Origin: Dendrocalamus latiflorus
Lineage: Eukaryota > Streptophyta > Magnoliopsida > Poales > Poaceae
Assembly (NCBI GenBank): GCA_017311315.1
Contig: CM029636.1
Span: 22,623,139-22,687,138, forward strand
DNA: 64,000 nt
Direction: 5' to 3'
Below are positions 1 to 13,000 of the stretch, piece after piece (position 1 is the stretch's first letter; each line of letters begins with the position of its first letter). Both the position numbers and the translations under genes were made by a program. Under the pieces are notes generated by a model, which did not search any database, was not told the origin of the DNA, and saw only the letters and a list, made by a program, of their open reading frames with translations.

Positions 1-3000
1 GTGCCTCAGCACTCGCTCTAACCTCTCTAACAACGCACAGGATGCTACTCAAAGGTCAGCAGCTCCCACGAAACTTGAAACTTCGGACCTCTCTGGTACT
101 CACTCAGCACTGGGACAAACAAGACGATGTGTACTTCGCGCATGGACTCACTACGGTCCTAACGTTTTGCCAACTAGCGAAAACAACCCAATGTACCTTG
201 GGGCAACCCCCCTAGTGATACCGAACCACGCAACATGTGCATAGAACACTGAACTTTTGTTCCACCTATTAAGCGGACTTTTTCACCCAAAGAAAGATCG
301 CCTCCTTTAACGAGGGACGCACAACAGAACTCGCTTTAAACACACTCTTACCGGACATAGCCCAAATGAAAATGAAGGACTATCATCGCAACCAAGTGTT
401 ACCAACTCGGTACTAAAAAGAGTCAAGTTCAGAATCGAAGATTTATCACGAAAATCTTTCCACCTTCCAATTAGAAAATTTGCAAATAAGCACCACATCC
501 GCCAAAGGAGAAATCACTCGAATAACCAAATCCAACGTTTCTTTTATTCTTTCTGAACTGATAAGAACCACACATACCAATATAAAGCCAAGCTAAACTT
601 TGCGAAAGACAAAGCTCAACAGCATAGAACTTAAACGAAAATCAGGAAAACAATTCACTTCTTGAGGAAGCATCAATTTAACAGTTTCTCTTCTAGGACC
701 AAAATTTCCCTCAAGCTATGGAATCCCAATCATCGCACAACACACTAACTTGTTACTCTTAACTTGGCGATCTCAACGCCAAGCCCAAATCGAAATGCCT
801 TGTCTACACCTTTGAAGAGGGACTCTGATGATTTCACAAAACATTCTCTAACTGATTCCCTTTACTGATAGAATTCATTTGACAGATGGCACTCAGAAAG
901 TATCCCCAAATTAGATCTCTCACACGATCATATCACCTCAACCTTTTTTTGAGAACAAACATTTCAGATTCCACATCACACACTCTCATGTACTACATCA
1001 GAAGGGTGTTATCAACGATCATCCCACTGTTCGCAATCCACCCTTATTCTACTTCCTCTACACATAATCTTTGGGCGACTCAAAGTTCTAGCATAACAAT
1101 GCAAAGTCCACATTTAACCTCCAAGACTCTTGCAACTAACTTCTCATATAAAGGATAGAGAAATCCTCAGATTAAATCCCTATAAATCCATAATTCCCAC
1201 ATACTCACTTATTAACATCATCATGAAAATATTTTCTTGACCCGTTTACCTTTACAAATATTATAACTCTCAGAAGGTTACTCATTTAAAACCAAATCAC
1301 TCTTGACATTACTCAACATTTTCTATTATTCCATTGACGATTCGATTACCTTGTAATCCCACTCTCATTAAACCACATCATCAAGAATAACCCTTCACAA
1401 TCTCGCAATACTACCAAATTGCTATACTCTATAAAATTGATCAGGATTTTCATACTCTCGGTAATTCTAATGTTCCACCCGAAGTGAACAAAAGATCTTG
1501 GATCACAATCACTATAGGTTCTACTAGCTGTAACAATGCAATCAGTTTAACCCCATAAGACAATCTTCCATTGAGATAGACTTCTCTCAAAGAACTATAT
1601 TACAAAATTATTTCATCCTCCAATGCTCATCGAATAACTTACAACCCAACGTTTCACAACTACAATTATTCAACACCTCAAAAGACTCAGGTGAACGAAT
1701 AGGTTGAATCTTCCTCAAAAGAAAGAGCGAATGGAATCAAAAAAAAATTTTCCAACTAGGAAAACATGTGCCACCGCAGTGAACACAAGACCAAGGAAAA
1801 TAGTCACTTAGGCAAAGTACTCGGAAAACATAAGGGAAAGTCAACAGTCGAGGGCTCAAGCCCTACTGAAAGCGAATACCAAACCACAAATGAGAAGAAG
1901 GTAATGCCCTTTGAAAATTGATAAACTCTTATGGGACAACTGCATAAGGTTTAAGCACTCTCAAATAAACTTCAAGATGCGAAACGAGACTTAAAGCTCA
2001 ATTACTTATACTTGACTCATTCCTTTAACAAGGAAGGTTATTTTCTGTGATTACTACATCACTTTGCCAGCTTAAACAAGATAAGCTCTTAAGACCAAAT
2101 CGTAGGAACAACTTAAGAACCAATAAAATCTTTCAGCATGTCACTTTGCTCAAAGCAACTCAATCACCACATAACTCAAGCGATCCAATTGATCACCATC
2201 GCAAAACTCGAAACACTTCTACAAAATCCAAGTTACGAAAGACGATCAAATTTCTTTATTTCTAAAAGAATCATCACCACACACAAGTCACAATCTCTCG
2301 CAGATAATCTTACTAACATCAAGAATAATATACTCTGAACATGAATATTTATCATCAACTATTCCATTAGAAAGCCCCCAAAGTTTCACCAATTTGTTCC
2401 ATACTGCCTTTTCATCCCATCTTCAAAATGAGAGTATACCAAAATCATACAACATCACTACATCAACTTCTTAAGTTTAGAAGGGGTCTACTACCCAATT
2501 GAAAAGCTCCTACCAAAACCCTTTCATCAAGGACACAATTTCATCCAATTATTTCACAATCATGTGGGCATAAGCCACCTATTATATCATATCTGTTCAA
2601 CTTTTAGCGATGCTCATTATCAAACTTCAACACACAACAGTTATACGACAACCCTTGTTGTTATCAACTGGCTTCGTTATGAAATCTAGTTGCTACCTAC
2701 TTTCCTTCCCAAATCACATGGATATTAACAAGCACATATTCAACTGTTCCTCCTCACATTGGATTTCGGCAACAAAATACACTAAAACTTCAAAAAAATC
2801 AAAATCTTCTATCGATCAAGAGTCTCAACAACACTACAACCAAATTCATCGCGTCATCCTACATAGAAGAACTACATAGAACTCCTCCCATAATTTCTAG
2901 ATCCACCGATATTCAATCCATTCAACCGATTGTACACAATTCTAATAACTAATCATACTAGGGAATATGTAAATCTGGTATTCCCTCTAATTTTCCTTTC

Positions 3001-4094
3001 CACACAATTAAATTAATCCATGGGAACCAAAGAACCCAACAAATTTAACAACCTAAACAATTTTAATGACCAGACTAGTTCATCAAGGTTCCATACTTCT
3101 TGATATCTCTCAATCACTACTCATATATACCGTTCATCAAGAACTAGAAAAAGACAACATCATCCTAATCAATTTCACTTCCAAGGTTACTAATTAATAT
3201 TAATTATGCACCATACCAATGACTCAACTTGATACCCATACCATATCAAGTTATTTGATTACAATCTCTGATTTAACCATAACAAGGCATCAGAAAATGA
3301 TTTTAGCAATTTCCAACAGAAAAGAGATGCATTAAACTTCATCACTCGGAATAATCCAAAAGAAATACATAGAGCCAAAGTTTTCTCATGTTAACAAACT
3401 TGCAACAGAAACTCCCATTACCAAAACTTTCAAACGAATACATGAGTCATTCTTTTTCCAATGAGAAAGAAGAAACAACTATGGAATTATCAGTAATGCC
3501 AATTGAGGACGATCACAAGTAGTAAAGACAGCTCAACAGTCGAAAAATAATACTTGTTTCAGAGAACCATTAGAGACCATTGAAACACAACCATTACCAT
3601 GAACCACGAACCCAAGAGAAAATCATCATCCACCACAAAACAAGAATTTGCCAAGATTTGAGGTCAAGAAGGAAAACAACTTTCTAAAACAACTCACGCT
3701 CAACTCCTGCAACTATGGTATTTGGGGTAACTACTCTATTCGTCTACCACGAACGGTGGTAAAACCTGACAAAGTCCAAAGCCACAACCACGGCCTTCAC
3801 TTCTTAACAACCATTACCGACACACATAAACAATATAATCAAATATAATTATACATGATCATCTCATGGTAATCATAGAATAGATTCATAGATATAGAAT
3901 ATCATAGCATATCATTTCATAGCTTAACGACAAGAAAGATAGGACAGAGGCAATTCAACAATTGCTCAACAAATGCAACATAACAACAGATAATGCGGAA
4001 GCAATGTAATTCCCAACCCCACCTACTGTGCACAGTGTGTCAATTTAATATTTTTCTATTAACCACGGACCTAAAACCTGGCTCTGATACCAAC
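1..4094 (-). mobile_element. Internal region of a - strand LTR retrotransposon (runs off the left edge)
   Basis: This stretch follows the LTR and primer-binding site at 4080-6375 when read on the - strand, so it is the 5' internal part of an LTR element whose other LTR lies left of the window. I see no gag, zinc knuckle, protease or RT motif on either strand, and open frames are all under about 95 codons. The + strand is poor in G, so the element's own strand is poor in C. This could be a long untranslated leader, a strongly deaminated gag, or a non-coding LARD-type derivative. Which one is not decided by this window. Confidence 0.7.
4080..4092 (-). other. Primer-binding site (initiator tRNA-Met type)
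   Basis: On the - strand this reads TGGTATCAGAGCC, the usual tRNA-iMet PBS of plant LTR retrotransposons. It lies two bases inside the LTR edge, which fixes the element's orientation as -. Confidence 0.88.
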
Positions 4095-6375
4095 TGTAAC
4101 ACCCTAGCCAATCAATGACCTGGAATGCTACCAAACTAATAACATAATAAGGAAACTAATATTCATCTTATAAAATTTCGACAAAACTTCCTTTGTTTAT
4201 TGAGTAAATCAAAGGTTTCAACAAGCATAATCAACTGATATGAATACCAATAAGCAATAAGTTCATTTATAAGCAAAACTGGGTTATGATCGCCATCGCA
4301 CTCATAACCATACTACTTATATAAAGAACGGAATCAAATCAAATAAGTTCTATTCTTTATTACACATTGAACCTGATTGACAATAATCAAATACCACTTA
4401 AATTATTCAGCAGTTAATGTTTAATGTTCTTTCTTCCTTCCATGGTGAATAGACCGTGCATGTGCATCAAAACTAATCCCTCTTTATTCCCATGCATGCC
4501 GATCTCATGTAGGTACCTAAAAACAAACAACAACCACAACAACAAACAACAACAAGAGTGAGTTCAAAGACTCAGCAAATATAAATAATGGCAGCAAGGA
4601 TAAAAGTGAACATCACTTCACAAATTCATCCATCAATCATATGAATAAACATGCTATGCAACATGATCAAAAAATCTCTTTATCTCTTCTCTTGCGCATT
4701 TTACCGGTAATGCGGAGTGTGCATCCGTCAATGCACACCCATGCCTGTACCCTCTGGTACAGGGACCAATTGCCCATACTCCTCAAGTATGGGGACCTTT
4801 AGCCCGTCACGTCATCAACATGACGGGGACCTCGACGCTTGGTCATCTCGTGACCAAGACTTCAATAAATCAGCATGATGCACAAATGTGAATGTCTTAA
4901 CAAATAAACGTGCATTCACAACATCTATGCATCAGAAATTCTCATGAACTCTTTCACTTGCAATCGAGCATAAACAATATCAACATATCACTAACATCAT
5001 CAAGTCCACAAATTCTCATAACATGGATCAAACATCTACACACCAACAAACAGCAACAATCCACGCTACAAAATTTAAACCATCATTATACTTGCCTTAA
5101 CCCCGAGAAAACGGAGAATGATCAGAAGGCGCGGCCCCTGGAATCCGTCCTCCTCCTGAATAATAATTATAATGATTGCTAAGACAACAGTGGCAAGTCT
5201 TTAGATTAAATAAAAACTCCCCCAAACTAACCCAACATGCTAGTTTGATTCAAAGCCCCAAATCCTTTCGGCCATCCTGTCCCCCACTACGGACAGTCAA
5301 CTTCAAAAATTCATATCTATTGGTACAGAAGTCCGAATAGGATGTTCTCAGACTTTTTGGAAAGATAATTAAATTATCTAACTAAACCTAGTTGTTGAGC
5401 CTTCCTGATTCGGTCATAATATACCCGCACCATCCTGTTTTCTTAAAACATCCAATTCTCGTCAGGCTCTCTGGACAGAGCACTAAAAACACCATAACTT
5501 CCTGTACGAGTGTCCGAATCACGAGTTCTTGGACTTTCTGGAAAGCTAAGACAATTACCTACAATATTCGTTATATTGAGATCCTCTGATTTCGTCTTTA
5601 ACTAATAGATTAACTCAGTTTTCTACAGACTATCAGGATGTTGACAGATTAACCAGACAGCGGCACTAAACAATTCATAACTTTCTAACCGTTAATCGGA
5701 TTTTGGCGTTCTTGGCGGCCACTGAAAGCTAAGAACATTATCTAAATAACTCTAGGAGACCAAAACTCCTAAATCGGCCTCTAAACACACGAAACTGACC
5801 GCGCAATAATCTAGACAGAATGCGATCTATTAAACCGACGCAAATCAATCTACCAAACGACATCAACCGCAACTACTACGCATCAAACAACGAAGAACAC
5901 GCGACGTTACCCTTGTAGAATCACAGCAAGATGATGAACTCTCCCCACGAAGTTGATCTCCTCTCCTTTCTTCACTTGATCGGCAGCAGGGAGCACCGAC
6001 GGCGAGGAAGGGAGGCACCAATGGAGGGGGGCACCACCATGGAGGAGAGGTGTGCTACAGTAGCAGTGCTACAGTGCGGTGGCACTGTAGCTACAGTGTA
6101 TCTAGGGTTTTCCCCCTTCCTTTTATTGGTGGCCGACCCCTCATGGGCCTCCTGGGCCAAGGCCCAAGGCCCAAGTTGCCGAAAAACTGCAGAAACCCCC
6201 TTTTTTTGTCTAATTTCTCTTTTGAACGCTTTCTTTCGTAGAATAAATTGGAGTATTACATTAAAACACCTCTTTCTCCTGTTCAATCGCTTTGCTAAAA
6301 GAAATATTCTCCCGATTTTAATTATTCTCTCCCGATTTAATTATTCTCTCCCGATTTAATTTTTGGGGTATTACA
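4095..6375 (-). repeat. 5' LTR of - strand element 1 (2281 bp)
   Basis: The + strand starts TGTAACACCC and ends GGGGTATTACA, giving the TG...CA ends and short inverted terminal repeat of an LTR. The PBS adjoins the 4095 side. The base after 6375 begins GAAAG, which is also present at the matching place (12462-12466) of the uninterrupted LTR copy, so GAAAG is the expected 5-bp target duplication. Inside are short GCTACAGT repeats at about 6050-6100 and a tandem CCCGATTTAATTATTCTCT motif near 6310-6360. The 3' LTR is outside the window. Confidence 0.88.
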
Positions 6376-7585
6376 GAAAGTCATCACCATGGCAGTAGTA
6401 CAAGTGGCGGCCTGGGTGGCAGGCTTGAATGGGACACCCACAAGTGGCGGCCTGGGTGGCAGGCTTAGGGGTGAAGTTCTTCTTTGACGTACTAGCAGTA
6501 TGGGTAGCCAGCTGCTAGGAGCATAGGAGGGGATCATCCCGCACAACGAATGGGACCCACCGCAAATGGGAGCATCCCATAGGGTGAGATGATGAGAGGG
6601 GCGAGGTACTTTGAACGGTTACTGTGATGGTTTGCTCAACCGCATGACTAAGGAATCATGCGGGGCAACGAGTAAACTGTCTCTTATGGGTAAAGTGTGC
6701 AAACTCTGCAGAGTCAAAACTATTCGAATAGCCGTGCCCACGGTCAAGGGCGAACATGGGGGCTTAACTAGACATAGTTATATTTCAAAATGTTTGAGGG
6801 TGATAATGGAAATGTGTAAGGACTGCTAATGGTCCTGATTTGAATTATCCTGGGTGTTGTCCCAGTGGTAAGTTAAGCGGCTATAACGCTGAAATATGTT
6901 GTATGGGGCAGATACCATGTAACGGTGGATGGAATCTATGTCAAGTATAAGATAGACTTACTTCACAAATTTAAGTCCTGAGTTCAAAATTGCTAGGTCT
7001 TAAGGATTTTTAAGTAATTGTATTCAAAAGCACTCTCCGCAAAATAAAATAAGCCCAAACCTTCCTTTGATAAGCTGAACATGATAATTATTGCATTCTG
7101 TGTGTTGGCTCGCTAAGCACGGTGGATTTGTGTTCACACTCGCAATACTCAAAACAGAAACGCAGGATCACTACGCCCATGAAGACCTTCCAGCAACTGA
7201 AGGGAGGAACAATGAAGGAAACTAGGGCGTAGTCTACGCTTATCTTGAGCCTAGACAAGTTGATAAAAAGGCAATGTGTGCTCCTATATTGTCAAAGCCT
7301 CGATAATATATCATGCACACATTACCCATCAGTCGCTTGCCTGTGGTTGTGGTTTCACTTTTGCTTTCGTTTTCCGCTGCTTAATTATTGTAATGAAGAC
7401 ATTTGGCCTAGGCGGCCCCTTTTGTAAACTCTCACCCGATGTGCTGTATTTTAAGTCTGTAATATTATTAATGTTCATGCGATGTATGATGTGATTCAGC
7501 AATGTACCTGTGCGCACTATCTACTGATCCAGGGAATAGTGCATCAAACACAGTAGATTCTGGATTGAAAAATCCGGGTCTGACA
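6376..7585 (+). repeat. 3' part of the 5' LTR of gypsy element 2
   Basis: This segment matches 12462-13673 along its whole length with a few per cent of mismatches by eye, and ends in TGACA directly before a PBS. It is the last 1.2 kb of the 5' LTR. The rest was displaced leftwards by insertion of element 1 at 6375/6376. A 38-bp direct repeat (units starting near 6402 and 6440) is present in both LTR copies. Short open frames here are shared by both LTR copies and have no sign of being genes. Confidence 0.9.
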
Positions 7586-7589
7586 GAGC

Positions 7590-7601
7590 TGGTATCAGGG
7601 C
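7590..7601 (+). other. Primer-binding site of gypsy element 2
   Basis: TGGTATCAGGGC lies four bases after the LTR end. It is a tRNA-iMet type PBS with one change (GGGC for GAGC). Confidence 0.8.
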
Positions 7602-7789
7602 ATACGACTGTAGGGTAAAAGCCTTAGAACAGTACTAGGATGGGTATAGGATCACAATATTTGAAGAATTTATAAAAATGAATTTGAAAATATAGCATAC
7701 TACTTCTATCCATATCCTTCTTAGATCTGTTACTCTACCTTTCATTAAATATTTTGGAACATTACTAGCACTAGTAATTTAATTTACAG

Positions 7790-7957
7790 ATGGCAAGGGT
7801 TGGTGATGAGGGCAACTGGGACTACCTGGCCCATGGAGTCCATGAAGGGGAGTTTGCCAGTATGCTACGCAAACTCTTGCACTATTTAGGCTACAAGGAT
7901 CAGCCCATTTACTGTGGGCTCAAGTCTACTGTTGGAGGAGTAGGTAGAGTAGTGTAG
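7790..7957 (+). CDS. Small 55-codon ORF upstream of gag in gypsy element 2
   Basis: An ATG at 7790 opens a 55-residue frame ending in TAG at 7955-7957, between the PBS and gag. It begins MARVGDEGNWDYLAHGVHE and continues into a Leu-rich segment and GYKDQPIYCGLKS. I recall similar short leader ORFs in grass gypsy elements, but I cannot name a domain or function. The frame is uninterrupted although gag next to it is broken, which may be chance for so short a frame. No signal peptide or membrane segment is seen. Confidence 0.45.
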   Translation: MARVGDEGNWDYLAHGVHEGEFASMLRKLLHYLGYKDQPIYCGLKSTVGGVGRVV

Positions 7958-8240
7958 TCGCAAACTCTTGCAAATACTAGTTCCTGTATTGTAGTATGAT
8001 GTACTAGTCCTTTAGTACTGTAGTCGTCATCCTGTCGAACCTTAATATATTGTGTAACCATAAAGTCCAGCCTAAAAGCTGGCTATGTGGATGTTCGTGT
8101 GCTTAATGTACGGCCAGACATAGGCCTTATGTTGAAAGTTGATTTGCCGTTTGTCTTGTCGTTTTCTTTTGTGACATGGGTTGATACCCTTCTTTTTATC
8201 TGCCTAGCACTAGTACTAAATTGAGAAGCTCTAACTGCAG

Positions 8241-9265
8241 ATGGCCAGTCAAAGGATAACAAGGACTCAAGCCAATGCTAACCTCAACCAAACCGAGGTA
8301 GACTCAACCCAAGGAGCCCTGCCTGAAAGGCAAGGCAGGAGCAAAAATGAAGGCGATAACCTTCCGACCCCTCCAGTTAACCCCACTATGGCTCAAGTCA
8401 TGGCACAGCAGACTCAGCTGTTGCAAGCCATTTATGCTGGACAACAAGGAAGCTCTAGTGGGCATAGAGCAGATTTGGCTGACTTTCAAAGAACACGGCC
8501 ACTTACCTTTTCATCGGCAGACGAGCCACTTGAGGCCGAAGATTGGCTTCGGGACACGGAGAGGAAGCTGCGCTTGATCAAATGCGCAGAAGAAGATAAA
8601 GTGGTATTTGCCGCGCACCAGCTGCAGGGAGCTGCGGCGACCTGGTGGGAAAATTACCTGGCCGCCAGAGGCCAAGAAGATGCCACTACGGGAAATGACA
8701 CGGAAGCTATTCCCTAGTCAGAATTCAAGATAGCTTTCAAATCTAATTTTGTCCCAACAGGAGTAATGAGAATGAAGAAGAATGAATTTCGCACCCTTAA
8801 GCAAGGGAATATGTCAATAAATGAATACCTCACCAAGTTTACACAACTGGCCCGCTATGCCCCAAAGGATGTAGCGGATGAAGAGGAAAAGATTGATAGA
8901 TTCTTCGAAGGGATGAGCGAAGAATTAAGAGTACATTGATAATCCAAGATTTCGCCAGCTTCCATCAGCTGGTAAATAAGGCTTTGATCTTGGAGAATGA
9001 GAAGAAGAACCTGGAAGCCAGCCGCAAGTGCAAGCAAGTGGCTCAGCAACCCCAGGGGAGGTTTATTCAGAAACTCCTCAACAATCCCTCCTTCTCAGGA
9101 TGAACCCAGACTATGAGTTCCTCTCCGATCCTCCGTCCCAGTGACAACTCCATTCAGACGCCACGCCCCTCAGGCCAGTCCACCAGGACGAACTCTACCT
9201 CCGGTAGAAGCTGTTACGGATGTGGGGAAACGGGGCACTTCATCAGCCAATGCCCACAACGGTAG
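8241..9265 (+). pseudogene. Broken Ty3/gypsy gag
   Basis: The gag (capsid/nucleocapsid) reading starts with ATG at 8241. Residues 1-158 include the retrotransposon-gag region with the typical ATWWENYLA stretch. A TAG at 8715-8717 interrupts the frame, most likely TGG to TAG, and the same frame continues (SEFKIAFKSNFVPTG, then EYLTKFTQLARYAP) to a TGA at 8938. After a frameshift the text resumes with IIQDFASFHQLVNKA, and a CCHC zinc knuckle CYGCGETGHFISQC is coded at 9212-9253 before a TAG at 9263. Family assignment is sound. As it stands it cannot make a full Gag. Confidence 0.85.
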
Positions 9266-10020
9266 ATTACTCCAGTAAAGTTCAACCTAGGAACCACTCC
9301 TAACCGAGGTCAAGCATCAGTACCCAGCATAGGGAGCCATACCCCGCAAACCAACAAGACTGCCTTAACTCCAAACCGAGGGAGAATCAACCACATCACC
9401 GCAGAAAAGGCTCGGGAAGCTGTAGGAATTTTGCTGGGTACGTTCTCTGTCAATTCAATACCAGCACATGTTCTTTTGAATCTGGGGGTTTCACATTCAT
9501 CTAGAACCAAAAAGACTTGCGGGTAAACTTGGGCTATCCACATAACCTTTTCAAGAAGCTACTGGCACTTAGCTCGCCTACTAGGATCATCAACACCTAA
9601 TAGTGTAACCCACCCAGATTCTGGACATCATACTTGTAATAGACTGGCTAGCAAGGCATTAAGGAATAGTGGACTGCGCCACTGGGGGAAGTAGCGTACC
9701 AGCTAGAACTACTTGCAAGTCTAGGGAATGTGCATAGTGTATTCCAGGTACCCAAACTCAAGGAATATCTTCAAGTACCAGAGGATCAAACCTCGTAGGA
9801 AGAAGTCGAGCTCGAGAGCGACCTGACCTACAAGGAATGGCCTAACAAGATTTTAGATACGGTAGAATAGAAGGTTAGGAATCAGACTATCCACTCATGC
9901 TGAGTTTAATGGAACCATCATACCAGGAAAAAGGGCAACTTGGGAGCGCGAAGATCAACTGCGAAAAGATTACCCCGACTTGTTCACCAGTTAGGCAGAA
10001 TCTCGGGGTCGAGATTCTTT
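9266..10020 (+). pseudogene. Gypsy pol remnant: protease fused to the pol C-terminus, RT/RNase H/integrase deleted
   Basis: After the zinc knuckle comes a protease-like stretch. The active-site triad of the family, DSG, is replaced here by NLG (in VLLNLGVSHSS, about 9470-9500). Near 9625-9680 the frame reads LVIDWLARH then GIVDCAT, the end of the protease/linker region. From about 9690 it jumps to VAYQLELLASLGNVHSVF, the chromo-like region that normally lies after integrase. The final residues before the PPT (about 9945-10020) read EDQLRKDYPDLFTS and AESRGRDSF, the usual end of pol in these elements. So some 3 kb of RT, RNase H and integrase are absent. Confidence 0.8.
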
Positions 10021-10036
10021 TTAAGGGGGGTAGATT
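10021..10036 (+). other. Polypurine tract of gypsy element 2
   Basis: A purine run (AAGGGGGGTAGA) sits immediately before the TGTAACATCC start of the 3' LTR, as expected for plus-strand priming. Confidence 0.8.
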
Positions 10037-13000
10037 TGTAACATCCTGAAAATTTTAAATTTGGAAATATGAATTTCTTGAATTATTTTTGCAATACATT
10101 TTATTTGAAATTGGATTTTATGGTGTTTTCCTAAATTTGGATGAGGTTCCAAATATTGAAGAATTCATAAAAGATAAAGACAAATATTAGTAATGCCAAA
10201 AAAGAAATATGCAAATAATAGGAAACTAAAATTTTAAATTTGAATCTGAAAAGATGATCCAGAAAATGAAGGAAGGAGAGTAGGATCTAAAAATTTAAAT
10301 AAGGATAGGTGAGTTCAAACCTCGAGGAAGAAAGTCAAAAACTTATTACTAAATCAAAACATGGTTTATAAATTAGTAAAAGGGAAATAGCTGAATCACA
10401 AATATAACTCAAAAAATTATTAATTATAAATTCAAAAGAGATCCTTGTTTTCCCCTCCATTTCTTTTTTCCTTCTCACCTCCATGTGGGCCCAGCCCTTT
10501 CCTCTCTCCCCCTCTTCTTTTTCTCTCCCCCTTCCATTTCTTCTTTGCCCAGCGGGTAGGGCTGTGCAAATCTCAACCGAACCGAAAAAACCGTACCAAA
10601 AAAACCGAACCGAACCGGTCAACTCGGTTTGACCGGTTTTCGGTTTGGTTTTTATTTTTTAGGTTTTTTTGGTGTTCGGTTTTTTCGGGGAAAACCGATT
10701 AAAAACTGAACAAACCGTAAAAACCGACCGTGGCGCAGGGACCCCGTGTCGCGCCCACGGTCTGCGCATGGCCCTCGCGGATGTCGAGCTGCATGCGGTT
10801 CATTGATTCACTTCGTCCAGAGACAGTGAGACAGTAAGTCTTGGCTTACTTTGGACCTATCTTAAGTCCGGTACACAACTATGATATCCTCCACGCTTAG
10901 TTCATCCCTCATTTCTTTGCCTTGGAGAAACGAAGGCACCTGTACTTCTCACCACTAACTGTGATCTCAAGGGCTCCATCTTGGTTGTCTTGATTGGAAG
11001 CTGTTCCCATGAGGACACTCTTTTCCTTCTCCAAGTTCTCCTTTTCCATGTTCAGCCTTGCCTCTTGCCGTGCAATCTCAGCATGTGAAAGATGCAATTG
11101 AAACAAGTCATACTGATACTACATGCCATTAAAAGTGCAGCTGACATAAAGGAGTTCCTTGCATTTTTTTAGAACTGTGATTGCAAATATCTTTCTTTAG
11201 AACGCCTCGTTGTATATATATTGTCGTTTACTAATCTCGCTAGTCACTATATCGTTTGCAATTTACGTCAACTTTGGTAAATATGGTATTTACCGATACC
11301 ACACCGAAATAAATTGGGATTTACCGATACCGAACCGTATTTTCAAAAATACCGTATACTACCGAACTAACAATACCGTATTTACCGTATATACCGAACC
11401 GATTTTACCGAACTAACCGAATGCACAGTCCTACCAGCGGGCCCTCTCCCTGCGCAGCGCGCCTCCCTTCCTCTCTTCTTTCTCCGCGAGCCGGCCCCCT
11501 CCCTTCCTCCTCTCTGCTTCGGTCAAACCCGCGCGACACGGCCGGCGTGCCCCCAGATGAGCAGCATCCCCCGAATCTCGCTGCAGCACGGACCCGACCT
11601 CTGCGCGCCTACACGCTGCACGTCGCCCGCGCCCTGTAGCCATGCCGAAGACACGCCATCGCCATGCCCTGTCGGACCACCCCACGGCGCCAGCACACCC
11701 CCGTCGTCTATAAAAGCCACTGAAGCGCCCAATTGCGTCGCCATCTTGCCCCCGTCGTTAATTATCATGTGCCAGAAAATAATATATATCCAAATTTACG
11801 CGCATGCAAAAATAGCATACGAGGCTCAAGAGGAAGAGATCGAGGCAGCAACTTTAGAAGCACAAGATAATCAAGACGTAGACCACTGTGATCAAGGCGA
11901 GTTAACACTTTGACCATGTTGAACCCATGTTTATGCAAATTTAATTTCTCTTAAATTAACAACATGCATGCTGCTAATTTATGTGGTATATTACATTCAC
12001 TTTTAAAAATGTTAGTTATACACCTAGTATTATGCTTGTTAGTAATACTCCGTTGAAATGTTGGATATATGAACCTTGTCGCCGTAGTAAAATTATAATA
12101 ATGTAGTTTTCGCAGATAAGTCCTTATTATATTGCGTTGCTTAGAATTGCTGGTTAGTCAGGGGTACCTAAAATACCCCAAAATTATCACTTGCAAATTA
12201 GGAAATGATCTTGGGTAGTCATGGTGGGAATGACTAGAGTATGTTGGAATGGATATTTTATGTTCCCAAAAACCTCAACTTGCTTTGATATCTGGGTGGA
12301 TGGCTCAAAGGTGTATGAGTGGTGCAATGGAAGCACAAAGTGGTTAGTGGTAGCACCATCCAGATACCCTAAGGACCGAATCTGGTCATGGCCACCTGTG
12401 TAAAACAAGTACAACTACAAGTCTGTAAAGTACAACTTGGCTTACTACATTTACCGGACCCTGAAAGTCATCATCATGGCAGTAGTGCAAGTGGTGGCCT
12501 GGGTGGCAGGTTTGAATGGGACACTCGCAAGTGGCGGCCTGGGTGGCAGGCTTGAGGGGTAAAGTTCTTCTTTGACGCACTAGCAGTATGGGTAGCCAGC
12601 TGCTAGGAGCATAGGAGGGGATCATCCCGCACAACGAATGGGACCCACCGCAAATGGGAGCATCCCATAGGGTGGGATGATGGGAGGGGCAAGGTACTTT
12701 GAACAGTTACTGTGATGGTTTGCTCAACCGCATGACTAAGGAATCATGTGGGGCAACGAGTAAACTGTCTCTTGTGGGTAAAGTGTGCAAACTCTGCAAA
12801 GTCAAAACTATTCGAATAGCCGTGCCCACGGTCAAGGGTGAACATGGGGGCTTAACTAGATATAGTTCTATTTCAAAATCTTTGAGTGTGATAATGAAAA
12901 TGTGTAAGGACTGCTGATGGTCCTGATTTGAATTGTCCTGGGTGTTGTCCCAGTGGTAAGTTAAGCGGCTATAACGCTGAAATATGTTGTATGGTGCAGA

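Noticed and set aside
6611..7517. Small ORFs repeated at 12699-13605
   Set aside because: They are the same LTR sequence in two copies. No start context or domain supports a gene.
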